Assembly (NCBI GenBank): GCA_963575745.1
Contig: CAUYUJ010020248.1
Span: 259,564 to 323,563, forward strand
Origin: Prorocentrum cordatum
Taxonomy: Eukaryota > Sar > Dinophyceae > Prorocentrales > Prorocentraceae
Reading direction: 5' to 3'
DNA: 64,000 nucleotides
Below the pieces are notes generated by a model. It worked only from the letters and a program-made list of their open reading frames with translations, did not search any database and was not told the DNA's origin. Positions 57,504 through 64,000 of this stretch are shown one piece after another. Each line of letters opens with the position of its first letter. The first letter of the stretch is position 1. Made by a program: the position numbers and the translations under genes.

Positions 57504-60500
57504 CTCCCGGCTGCACGCAGGAGAACTGACCAGGGAACGCCCAGGACTGTCTGGCAAACGCCAACTCTAGGGGTCGGGATAGCCGCTGCTCTCTCGACTC
57601 CAGGGGGCCGCGGGAGGGGCTGGATCCGAGCGCGCGCACGCCAGTGCTCGGGGGGGGGGGGCCCCTGCGGGCCCGTACCACCACGGTACGCCCGAAACTG
57701 GTAAGGAACAAATGGGGTACCCGACAGCAGACGGCGCCCAATACCGACAGCGGCTGATGTTGGGCAGGCGCCGCCTGGTCTCAGATGGGCAGTGCCCGCG
57801 GCGACGCCGACAACGAGTCTGGGGAAAAAGAGGCAGGTGGAGGCCGTTGGCGCGGGCCGCTCCTCCTGCTTCGGCTCCTCCTTCACTGCCCCCGCGGCGC
57901 CCTCGCCCTCCTCTCGGCGGCGAGCCCAGGGGGGAGATCAGCCGGGGCGGGCCCTCTCGGAAGGCCTGGGGAGGCCCCTGGCCCTCCGAGGCGTCCCGGG
58001 AGCCCCCCCCCCCCCGAAGACGGAGCAGAGGCTCCTCCGAAGGCGCGCGAGGGGCCTCGGAGGAGCCCCGCCGCCCTCATGAGGAGGTCCCGCGCCCCTC
58101 GGCTGCCGCCCCCCCCCCCCGGGCGCCCTCGCCCTCCTTGGCGGGCACGGCCTGGCCCTCGCCCTCCTTCGCGGGTGCGGCAGGCCCGCCGCCCGCCTCC
58201 GCCTCCCCGCCCTGCGGGGCGCCCTCGCCCGCCGCGGCCTCGCCGTCCACCTTCGCGCGCTTCGCCGGCGGCGCGCCCGGCTCCGCGGCGGCCGCCTCGG
58301 CCGCCCGCTTCTCCTCGCGGGCGCGGGCCAGCCTCCGAGGGCCGGCGGGGAGCCTCCCGAGCAGTCTTCCGAAAGCCGACGAGATCTGCCGGGAGCCGCC
58401 GGGGCCGCATGCCCTCGTCGCCGGCGGCGGAAGCAACCGGCGACCGGCGGGCGACAGACGACGGACGGCGGGCGACGGAGGCAGGGCACGACACGGCGGC
58501 GACGGCAACGAAGGGCCAACTGGGCACGGGAGTCTCAACTCGCTCGAGCCAGGCGTGTCCGCCCGGTCTCAGGCACCGGGGGCCTCCCAGATGGATGCGG
58601 CCCGAAGAAGGGCTCATAAAGATGGGGGTCAGGCTAGGACACCGGCTCTGATGTTTCGCGATGTCTCAGTCTTCGAATCTTGGTCACGCCGTCGGATCTC
58701 AGGGAACACGGATTGCGGATCCTGCACCTGGCGCGCGGGCGCCAGATCGACGGATCGGGAAGGCACCCCGCGAGGCATGGGGCCAGGGCCGCCCAACTTG
58801 GTGACGGAGCGCGCCGGCTCTGTGCGGGAGCTGGGGGCCCGCCGCTCATACACGCCCCTTGATCCATGCTTTCGCTTCCTCGATCCTTCCGCACCGTCTC
58901 CGCGGCCTGGGCCTCCGACATCAGGGTGTCGTCCGCCTCTTCCTTGACCTCGGTGACCTCCTTTCTGGGGGAAGCGAAGGCCAGGACTGCACACAGAAGC
59001 ACAGACCGCCCCAAAGCCAGCGCGGATTTCTCGGATCGGCGCCGGACCCCCCCTCTCTCCATGGCGCCAGGAGCGCGCAAGGGGCGGCGCCAGAGGCGTT
59101 GCCAGGGAGGGTCCAGCGCCGATCCGAGAAATCCGCGCGGAATCCTATGCTTACGCAGTTTGAGCATTCTTCTGAAAGGGAAGGTTCGGGGGGGGACCTG
59201 CTCAGGGTGGAGTCGAATCGGCGATACATCTCAGACAGATCGGCGATACGCCCCCGATGGCGATTCCGCTAGTTCCGTGGCAGGGTGGGCTATCAGCGAT
59301 GAATGGGAGACTGGAGGTCGATGCATCCCCCCTGAGCCTCGATCCCACTCTTAACGTTGCCCCTGCTCTTCGACTCCTTCACCTCCTTGACCTTGGCCGC
59401 CTTGGCGGCCTCGCGCTTCTCGGGGGCGGGGGTCGCGCTGGCCGCCAACCGCTCTGCCTCCTCCTGCTGGAGGTCCTCGCTGGTCTGGGTCTGCATCAAC
59501 TTGCGGCAGAACCGGAGCACCCTCTGGTCGTCTGGGTCCTTGATCTTGGCGAGGCCGAGGACGGACTTGAACTCCGGCATGGCCTGCACCGGGAGGTCGG
59601 TGGCCGCGAGCGGCTCGGGCGGGACGTAGACGTGCACGGACTCTGGGAGCCGGTGCAGCAGGTTCTGATGGAAGGAGAGCCGCTGCAGTCTCTCCAGCGC
59701 CCGCCGCATGAACCGCTGCAGGTGAACCGTGGCCTCGTCGCCCGTGAACACGCTCCAGTCCGTCTTGTAATCCGCGTGGACCAGGTGATACGCGAACGTC
59801 TCCGCGAGCACGTCGAGGCACTCCTCGTCGAGGTTGGGCATCTGCCTGATGTAGGCGACGAACACCCTGTCCACGACCTGAGCCATCGTGCCCTGCAACG
59901 TGACCAGCGTCTCCAGGAGCCTGGAATAGAACACCGGCAGGAGCGACGGGCTCGGCAGCCGCAGCATCTGGGAAAAAATGGTCTCGACAACGATGATGTC
60001 GAAGTCGGCGTGCAGCACCGGTATCCTCAGGATCTGCTTGCTGCACTCCTCGACGTCGCGGCCAAAACACTCAATGGTGGTCAGGACGTAGTCCTCCAGG
60101 ACCCACCGGTCCTGCTCGGGCATCGTCCCCTCGGCGCCGGTGGCGATGCGGCAGGACATGAGGGGCACCTGCATCCGCACCTTGCTCTTGCGCACCTCCT
60201 CCGCGCTCACGTCCAGGGCGAAGTCCTCCCGCGGCATCTCCGGGTGCCCCTCCTCGCTGGGCTCCATGCCCGGGACGTGCAGCACGGCCTCGCACGTCCA
60301 GCTCGCCTTCGTCAGCGCCTGCAGCGCCACAGCCAGCGCCTCGAGGCGGTCTGCCGGCTCGTCGCTTTTCAAAAGCCGCAGCAGGGTCTTCCAGCGCGCC
60401 TCGCGCGAGCTCAGGTAGGTGCCGGCGCTCTCGAGAACGGCTGCCACCTCTGCAGAAGCCTTCGCGTAGGACGCTGGACTGAGGAATATCAGCGTGGAAA

Positions 60501-62899
60501 GTGCGAGGAAGACGCCCAGGTCGCCGCCCTTGGCGGGCTTGAGTCCCCCGGAGAGGGCGACCACCTCCTTTTGGGACCCCCCAAAAAATACCGATACCGA
60601 TGCTCCTCAGGACTCTCCTGGGGTGCGTTCTGACCAAAATTTCGAAGAGAATCCGGCGGTTGCGACGAGGACCTCCAAGGAGGCCCGAACTGGCGAAAAC
60701 GGGGAAGGCCAGCGGCATCGGTACCTTGTTTCCTCCTCTGGTCCTTCAGCAGGCCCAGCACCTGCGGAAGGCCCAGCAAGCCGCTGTTGCCCAGGCACGC
60801 AAAGAAGCGCAGCAGGAGCTGGGCCTCCACCCCGCCGCCGGCACGGATGGCTGCCCTGAGGTCCACGAGCGCCCTTTGGACCAGCCCGCGCACCCAGGCG
60901 GGTTGCTTGCCAGCCATCCGCGTGGCGAGGGCGCCGTAGATGGTGGACTTCAGCGGGAGGTGCTTCACGCAGTCCAGGAGGGTGTCCGCCATGATCTCCC
61001 CATGCAGCTCCACGTCGTCCTCGAGGGCAGAGCTTGGAGCTGCGCTCGACAGCCCCAGGAGCGCCGCTGGCCACAGCAGGCCCCCGAGGATTCTGGCGCG
61101 GTCTCAACACCTCTGTCTCAACGCACCAACGCCGCCTCCGGGGGCGCCAGGGGCGCTCTGCGCCCCAGGGGTGAGGGGCCTGTTCGGGCCAGCTTGGTCG
61201 ACCTCAGGGAGCCGTCCATGTGCAACCCAGAGGCTTTCCAGTCGGAGCGTGTTTCTTGATCGAGCTCGGGCAAGTTTGCTTGCAAGGCAATGCGCGCCCC
61301 CCACATACGCACCCCTCCGCCGCCGCATTTTAAGATAACGGTGGGCCTAAAAAGCATGCAAGTAGATAGCGCTGGACCGCGCCACGCACCTCCCCCCCCG
61401 CGCAAGCACACCTGCCGGAGCCTGAAGAGAAACAGCCCATGGTCCTCGAGAGCGCCCGCAAGCCCGCGAATCTGCCCGAGAACCTGGAGAAGGGAAAAAG
61501 CAGCAAATGCTTAACCATAAACTTTCGGACATCGGCGCCAGACCCCCTCCCCTCTCTCCCTCCGCGCGCCACGGGGGCGGCGCCGCAGGCGCCGCTCGGG
61601 GGGTCCAGCGCCGATGCGAAGAATCCGCGCGGACCTCCGAAAGCTTTATGTTGGTGCCACCCTTTCTTCTGCAAGTATCCTACATGGGATCCGAGTGGGC
61701 TGCAGGGGGCTGGAGGGGCTCGACCGGAGCCACTCTTTCTTCTGACGGGCTGGGAGATCGCAACGCATTGCCGATGCATAGCCGATGCATCGGCGACATT
61801 GGCGACACCGCCGCTGAATCGGCACCGTCGGCTTGGGGAATTCGGGCGACCTCCATATCGCGCCGCATCGTCGATTCCTCGGCCATGCGGCGCGATCATC
61901 CGACCCCATATACTCGGACCCCATTTGGGAGGCCTGGATTTGTTTTTCTTCTATGCCTGCTTCTTTTGGGTGGGCGCCAAGGCACCGATACCGCGACTCC
62001 CCAGACCTATCCTGGGGTGCATTCTGACAAAAACTTCGAAGCGAATCCAGCCGAGGCGACGAAGGCCTCCCAGGAGGCCCAACGAGAAAAAAAAACGAGG
62101 CAAGGATAATTAGCGGCATCTGTACCTGTTCGTCCTTGCTATGCTTCTTCTTCAGCAACTTTCCCAAGGGCCGACTTTTCATCCCCAGTCATTTTTCGAT
62201 GGCCGCGGGGCCCAGCGAGGGACGCCCCAGAGGCCGCAAGCTGCAAGAAAGTGTTCCAACGGGCGCCCCCGGCCGTTCCCCACGGCTACTTTTTCGTCCC
62301 AGATCAGTTCCTGATGGTCCCAGGCCCCAAGAACGCGCCTCAAAGGGCGAAATTGAGAAACAGTGCCGGGACTGACAAAATCGTATCGTCGGATATATGC
62401 ATCTTCTTCGGCAGCCTTCTTCTTCTCGTCGCCGAGGGTGATAATCAGGCGCCGGATGCGCTCGCGGTCCTGCCGCTGCTGCCGCAGCGCCGCGGCCGCC
62501 TCGAAAGCATGCTTAAATGCGCGGCGATAACAGGCGTTTATGGGGAGCACGACGCAACGCCCCGCCCCCGCCGTGCAGGCCTGGCACCACAGACCGCGGT
62601 GCCAGACGCAGTGCGGCAGCGCAGCGGACGCACGGGGCGGGGTGGGCGGGGCGGGCGTTGCGCCCCTGGGGCGGAGGGGGAGAGAGAAGGAGGGGGGCAT
62701 AGAGGGGGGCATAGAGGGGGAGAGAGAAGGAGGGGGAGAGAGAGAAGGAGGGGAAGAGAGGGGGAGAGAGAAGGAGGGGGAGAGAGGAGGAGGGGGGCAT
62801 AGAGGGGGGTCATGGCCCATAGGGTAAACAAAAAAAAGGACTCTCCTCCGTGTCCACCGCGGGCTTCTGCTTCTTGTTGGGGTTGGCGGAGTAGCTCAT
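55406..62899 (-). CDS. NCBP1: nuclear cap-binding protein large subunit (CBP80), multi-exon
   Basis: Binds CBP20 to form the nuclear cap-binding complex, which holds the m7G cap of RNA polymerase II transcripts during splicing and export. Exons, all phase 0, from 5': 62899-62855, 62469-62416, 62143-62126 (optional), 61483-61445, 61019-60744, 60567-59386, 58960-58886, 58313-58137, 57910-57863, 57503-57336, 56990-56871, 56482-56318, 56140-56060, 55636-55406 (TGA at 55408-55406). The product is about 886-892 residues (human 790). It has an N-terminal MIF4G domain (residues about 40-250, including GLAGALED and STIYGAL) and two MIF4G-like domains. The long exon aligns through VETIFSQMLRLPSP. The C-terminus ends PDIATIFQSL against PHILAVFQQF in human. 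ATG 62899 is the first in-frame ATG and lies in a good GCAGCC context. Exons at the N-terminus and at 57910-57863 are the least certain. Confidence 0.9.
55637..56059 (-). other. NCBP1 last intron with GA donor and long hairpin
   Basis: CAG|GACCGCGCT to CGACAG|GACACCGCC. No in-phase GT donor is available. Inside, 55703-55733 and 55758-55788 form a 31-bp inverted repeat with 29 matches and a 24-base loop (arms CCCAATGCCGTGCGGTGACG and so on). A second, weaker GTGCGGT/ACCGCAC pair lies at 55840-55905. Confidence 0.8.
56141..56317 (-). other. NCBP1 intron with GT donor and TTCTTAGAAG hairpin
   Basis: AAG|GTGCGGCTT to AAAAG|GTGGAG, a canonical GT-AG intron of 177 bases sharing AAGGTG at both ends. 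CTTCTTAGAAGG (56181-56192) and CCTTCTAAGAAG (56243-56254) are perfect inverted repeats. Confidence 0.8.
56483..56870 (-). other. NCBP1 intron with GA donor and 13-bp hairpin
   Basis: CTG|GAGACCCGA to CCCAG|GAGATCACG share GAGA. AAATCTTGTAGCA (56723-56735) pairs perfectly with TGCTACAAGATTT (56786-56798). A GT alternative (CGG|GTCTCG) would delete VSGQRL, the residues aligned with the conserved NHPQ stretch. Confidence 0.65.
57030..57150. mobile_element. palindromic element family A, copy 3
   Basis: Arms 57034-57067 (GTCCGTGCGGAGTTTTTGGA then TCGGCGCTGGATCC) and 57112-57146 (GGGTCCAGCGCCGACCCAAG then AGATCTGCGCAGAC) match at about 26 of 34 positions. It lies inside the NCBP1 intron 57335-56991. 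Confidence 0.8.
57220..57300. repeat. dispersed repeat family B, copy 3
   Basis: CTCCCAGGGTGCATTCTGAC, TCCAGCCGTAGCGACGAGGG and CTCCCCAGGA lead into CAGCGGTATCGGTACC. In gene sense, the intron reads GTACCGATACCGCT soon after its start, as in copies 4 and 5. Confidence 0.75.
57863..58960 (-). CDS. NCBP1: NCBP1 linker exons, lineage-specific acidic/Ala-rich insert
   Basis: Exon 58960-58886 reads EVTEVKEEADDTLMSEAQAA and ETVRK. Exon 58313-58137 reads an Ala/Glu/Gly-rich segment with PPAKRAKVDGE, whose PAKRAKVD core is almost the classical c-Myc nuclear signal. Exon 57910-57863 reads EGEGAAGAVKEEPKQE. In animals the matching loop is short and Asp-rich (between the second and third MIF4G-like domains), so the roughly 100-residue insert is specific to this lineage. 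Splice sites: AAG|GATCGA (a GT alternative exists at ACG|GTGCGG) with GCGAG|GAGAAG, and AAG|GAGGGC with GAGAG|GAGGGC. Placement of the last small exon rests on repeat symmetry and acidic composition only. Confidence 0.6.
57911..58136 (-). other. NCBP1 intron with 15-bp flanking direct repeat
   Basis: GAGGGCGAGGGCGCC is present both at the start of the intron (after AAG, from 58136 downward) and at the start of the next exon (after GAGAG, from 57910 downward). GA-AG is the only split that keeps an AG acceptor. The flanking duplication is the longest in the gene and is what insertion with a target-site duplication would leave. Confidence 0.7.
59015..59145. mobile_element. palindromic element family A, copy 4 (best preserved)
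   Basis: Arm CGCGGATTTCTCGGATCGGC plus GCCGGACCCC (59021-59050) pairs with 59108-59137 at 28 of 30 positions. The 57-base loop contains a second small hairpin (GGCGCCAGGAGCGC and GGCGGCGCC). No open frame is inside, so it looks like a non-autonomous inverted-repeat element. Confidence 0.85.
59215..59360. repeat. dispersed repeat family C, copy 2
   Basis: GGCGATACATCTCAGACAG, GCGATACGCCCCCGATGGCG, GATGAATGGG and GGTCGATGCATCCCCCCTGA are in the same order as at 4350-4505. It lies in the 5' half of the intron downstream of the long exon (gene sense). Confidence 0.65.
59386..60567 (-). CDS. NCBP1: NCBP1 long central exon (394 codons)
   Basis: Single uninterrupted exon covering the end of the first MIF4G domain and the second one. 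Landmarks are GGDLGVFLALSTL, EQDRWVLEDYVLTTIECFGR (aligning with the EEQLHCII region), FDIIVVETIFSQMLRLPSPS, LETLVTLQGTMAQVVDRVF and ETFAYHLVHADYKTDW (aligning with WFSHHLSNFQFRWSW). It ends with a Lys/Ala-rich helix (REAAKAAKVK) at AAG|GAGGTG. Acceptor is AAAAG|GAGGTG at 60568. It is striking that this 1182-base exon carries no intron while the rest of the gene is cut into pieces of 39-276 bases. Confidence 0.92.
60568..60743 (-). other. NCBP1 intron with GA donor and family B element
   Basis: AAG|GACCAGAGG to AAAAG|GAGGTG, 176 bases, the shortest intron. A family B copy (60600-60690) fills about half of it. The nearest GT (CAAG|GTACCG) would break the reading frame against every usable acceptor. 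Confidence 0.75.
60600..60735. repeat. dispersed repeat family B, copy 4
   Basis: CTCCTGGGGTGCGTTCTGAC, AAAATTTCGAAGAGAATCC and GGTTGCGACGAGGACCTCC lead into CAGCGGCATCGGTACC next to the exon, in the NCBP1 intron 60743-60568. Confidence 0.8.
60744..62899 (-). CDS. NCBP1: NCBP1 N-terminal exons (residues 1 to ~144)
   Basis: Exon 62899-62855 gives MSYSANPNKKQKPAV, with a basic KKQK patch where the animal protein has its N-terminal nuclear signal. Exon 62469-62416 gives DRERIRRLIITLGDEKKK, matching LICKVGEK. Exon 61483-61445 gives VLGQIRGLAGALE. Exon 61019-60744 starts DDVELHGEIM and runs through STIYGAL to VLGLLK. Joining CTCGAG to GACGAC makes the spacing from GLAG to TIY 31 residues, the same as human NCBP1; using the nearest GT donor instead would add 11 residues. 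The 18-base exon at 62143-62126 (HSKDEQ) is optional: leaving it out fits the human spacing slightly better. Confidence 0.8.
61020..61444 (-). other. NCBP1 intron with GA donor, 9-bp flanking repeat
   Basis: Exon GCTCTCGAG|GACCATGGG and acceptor GCCCTCGAG|GACGACGTG share CTCGAGGAC. The only join that keeps an AG acceptor and the conserved protein spacing uses GA as the first two intron bases. Length is 425 bases. Confidence 0.75.
61484..62125 (-). other. NCBP1 intron carrying family A and B elements
   Basis: Starts CAG|GTACAGATGCCGCT and ends CTTCTCCAG|G. It contains a partial family A palindrome (61520-61648; right arm GGGTCCAGCGCCGATGCGAA at 61601-61620) and a family B copy (61985-62080). 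The intron may instead start at 62415 (AAG|GCTGCC, a GC donor) if the HSKDEQ micro-exon is not used. Confidence 0.65.
61985..62125. repeat. dispersed repeat family B, copy 5
   Basis: ATCCTGGGGTGCATTCTGAC, AAAAACTTCGAAGCGAATCC and AGGCGACGAAGGCCTCCCAG lead into TAGCGGCATCTGTACCTG next to the splice donor. Same order and strand as copies 3 and 4. Confidence 0.8.
62660..62818 (+). repeat. GGGGGAGAGAGAAGGAG purine minisatellite
   Basis: Tandem copies of a roughly 17-19 bp purine unit, flanked on both sides by GGGGGGCATAGAGGGGG. It lies in the first intron of NCBP1. Confidence 0.85.
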
Positions 62900-63009
62900 G
62901 GCTGCGGCCGCGGCCGCCCGCGCCACGGGGGGCCCGCGCCGAGGCCGAGCCCCGGGCCGAAGCGGCTGCACAGAGGCGGGGGGCGATGAGGGAGGAAGCA
63001 CGCTGTGGT

Positions 63010-63675
63010 GGCCGGAAATCGCAACTCTTGGAGCCGATCAGCGACCGGGATGTAGACTGGTTTAATGAGGAGATCAAGAAAGAGTTTGAGGTTACAGTGG
63101 GAGGAAGACGGTGAAAAAGGTTGGAGAACGAGGAGGGCCAAGCCATACGGATGATGAGAAGAGCAGTTGAATGGAATCACGATGGGTCAGAATATAAAGC
63201 CGATTCAAGACAAGGCGAGGCATTGGTAAAATAACTGGAACTAGAAAATAGTAGGGCTGAGTCCAGAGTATCTGATGAACCAAATCTGATCATCAATGAG
63301 GAGGACGAAGAAATACCCTAAATAGATGTCAGGAAATATCAAGCCCTCATGGCCCACGCCAACTACCCAGCCCAAGATCGATCAGACGTACAGTACGCGG
63401 TAAAAGAGTTAGCTAGGCACATGGCTAAACACGCTCGCTGTTGGAGCTTGGAAGAATCCAGCGAATTTTGGCAAACACAGCAAGCATCAAAGCTGATACG
63501 GATATCTGTACAAACACCAAACACTGCCCCAGGAGTTAGCGATATGGACTGACACTGGTTACGCTGGGTGCAAGTCAAGCCGAAAATCAACCAGCGGAGG
63601 AGTGGTTATGCGGGGAGAATGCATAATTATCTGGCCCAACGAGCCAGAGGCGTGCTAAGATCTCCGGTAACTGGT
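63010..63675 (+). mobile_element. Ty1/copia retrotransposon remnant (RT end and RNase H)
   Basis: Plus-strand pieces are DRDVDWFNEEIKKEFEV near 63045, RMMRRAVEWNHDGSEYKADS near 63150, NYPAQDRSDVQYAVKELARH near 63360 and then TDTGYAGCKSSRKSTSGGVV near 63550. The last is the copia RNase H signature (Asp-Thr-X-X-Ala-Gly-Cys...Arg-Lys-Ser-Thr-Ser-Gly). Stops at several points and a frame change after 63540 make it inactive. Only the 3' end of the pol region remains; no LTR is recognised. It starts about 110 bases upstream of the NCBP1 start codon, on the opposite strand. Confidence 0.85.
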
Positions 63676-63689
63676 TAGCAGTATTTCTA

Positions 63690-64000
63690 GTTCGCGCGCG
63701 CGGAGCGGCCCCTGGGGGCCCCCGGACGAAAAATACCCCGGCTAGGTCCCGGTCAGGTCCCCAGAGCGCTCCAAGGGAGCGCAATTTTTCAGCACCCCTC
63801 ACGAGGATCGTGGCCTCCGAGGGGGGAGCCGCAATCGACTACTGCCCCTCTCGCCCCAAGAGACCCCCAAGAGCCCCCCAAGAGGTCCTGGGGCCCCCAA
63901 GACGCCACCAAGGAGCCCCAAGAGACTCCCAAGAGATCCCCAAGAGGTCCCCAAGAGGCCCTAAAGAGGGCTCTAGGGCCGGCGGAATGAGCGAAGCGAT
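63690..64000 (+). repeat. CCCCAAGAG ~11-bp repeat and flank
   Basis: Positions 63830-63975 are degenerate tandem copies of CCCCAAGAGAC and variants. Positions 63690-63830 are non-coding. Similar words occur at 2150-2420. Confidence 0.7.

Larger units (their letters stand above)
58961..59385 (-). other. NCBP1 intron carrying the best family A palindrome
   Basis: AAG|GAGGTGAAG to AAAG|GAGGTCACC share GAGGT, so the junction can be read as GA-AG or, shifted three bases, as GT-AG, with the same protein. It is 425 bases long and holds family A copy 4 and family C copy 2. Confidence 0.75.

Overview
This is nuclear DNA of a dinoflagellate. Four things point there. Two near-complete copies of the dinoflagellate spliced-leader (dinoSL) sequence are present, both on the minus strand (21 of 22 bases each, at 49285-49306 and 32979-33000). 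The one convincing gene has short introns, many of which fit only with a GA (or GC) 5' splice site. The retroelement and RCC1-like protein fragments are of kinds abundant in dinoflagellates. The base composition is GC-rich with extreme simple-repeat content. A GC-rich, introner-bearing genus such as Prorocentrum or Polarella would fit, but the genus cannot be fixed from this window.

About half of the window is simple-sequence or tandem-repeat DNA: CAT/CAG arrays (0.4-1.2, 2.7-3.2, 5.1-6.8, 17-18.1, 49.5-50.9, 52.1-52.4 kb), CTC/GGA arrays at many sites, a 1.9-kb GAC/GCC array (14.8-16.7 kb), a ~0.9-kb almost pure poly-C block (51.03-51.96 kb) and several minisatellites (13, 11, ~161, 73 and ~34 bp units). 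Most long open frames in the window are artefacts of these arrays and are not genes.

0-22 kb holds repeats plus two probable minus-strand exons (18.2 and 19.1-19.26 kb; the second resembles the N-terminal part of EDRF1-like proteins). 22.6-25.6 kb is a decayed, 5'-truncated LINE (minus strand). 26-31.5 kb is mostly tandem repeats with one possible exon at 28.3 kb. 31.56-33.0 kb is a retroposed mRNA carrying a spliced leader at its 5' end, inserted in a degenerate GTAGAG satellite. 34.4-35.2 kb (von Willebrand D-like) and 39.85-40.03 kb (RCC1-like) hold gene fragments. 42.06-42.15 kb has a tRNA 5' half between 19-bp direct repeats. 43.2-49.3 kb is a near full-length but decayed LINE whose 5' end is a spliced leader. 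52.6-54.2 kb is a third LINE fragment (plus strand). 55.4-62.9 kb is the main gene. 63.0-63.7 kb is a Ty1/copia remnant.

The main gene (minus strand, 62899 to 55406) encodes the large nuclear cap-binding subunit (CBP80/NCBP1). I reconstructed about 14 exons, giving about 890 residues, all joinable in phase 0. Its introns are flanked by 3-15 bp direct repeats, carry palindromic or family-level repeats that also occur elsewhere in the window, and often start with GA. Together these mark them as recently inserted introner-like elements. The gene, the spliced-leader-tagged retrocopies and the introner families make one picture: mRNA recycling and transposable introns shaping a repeat-bloated genome.
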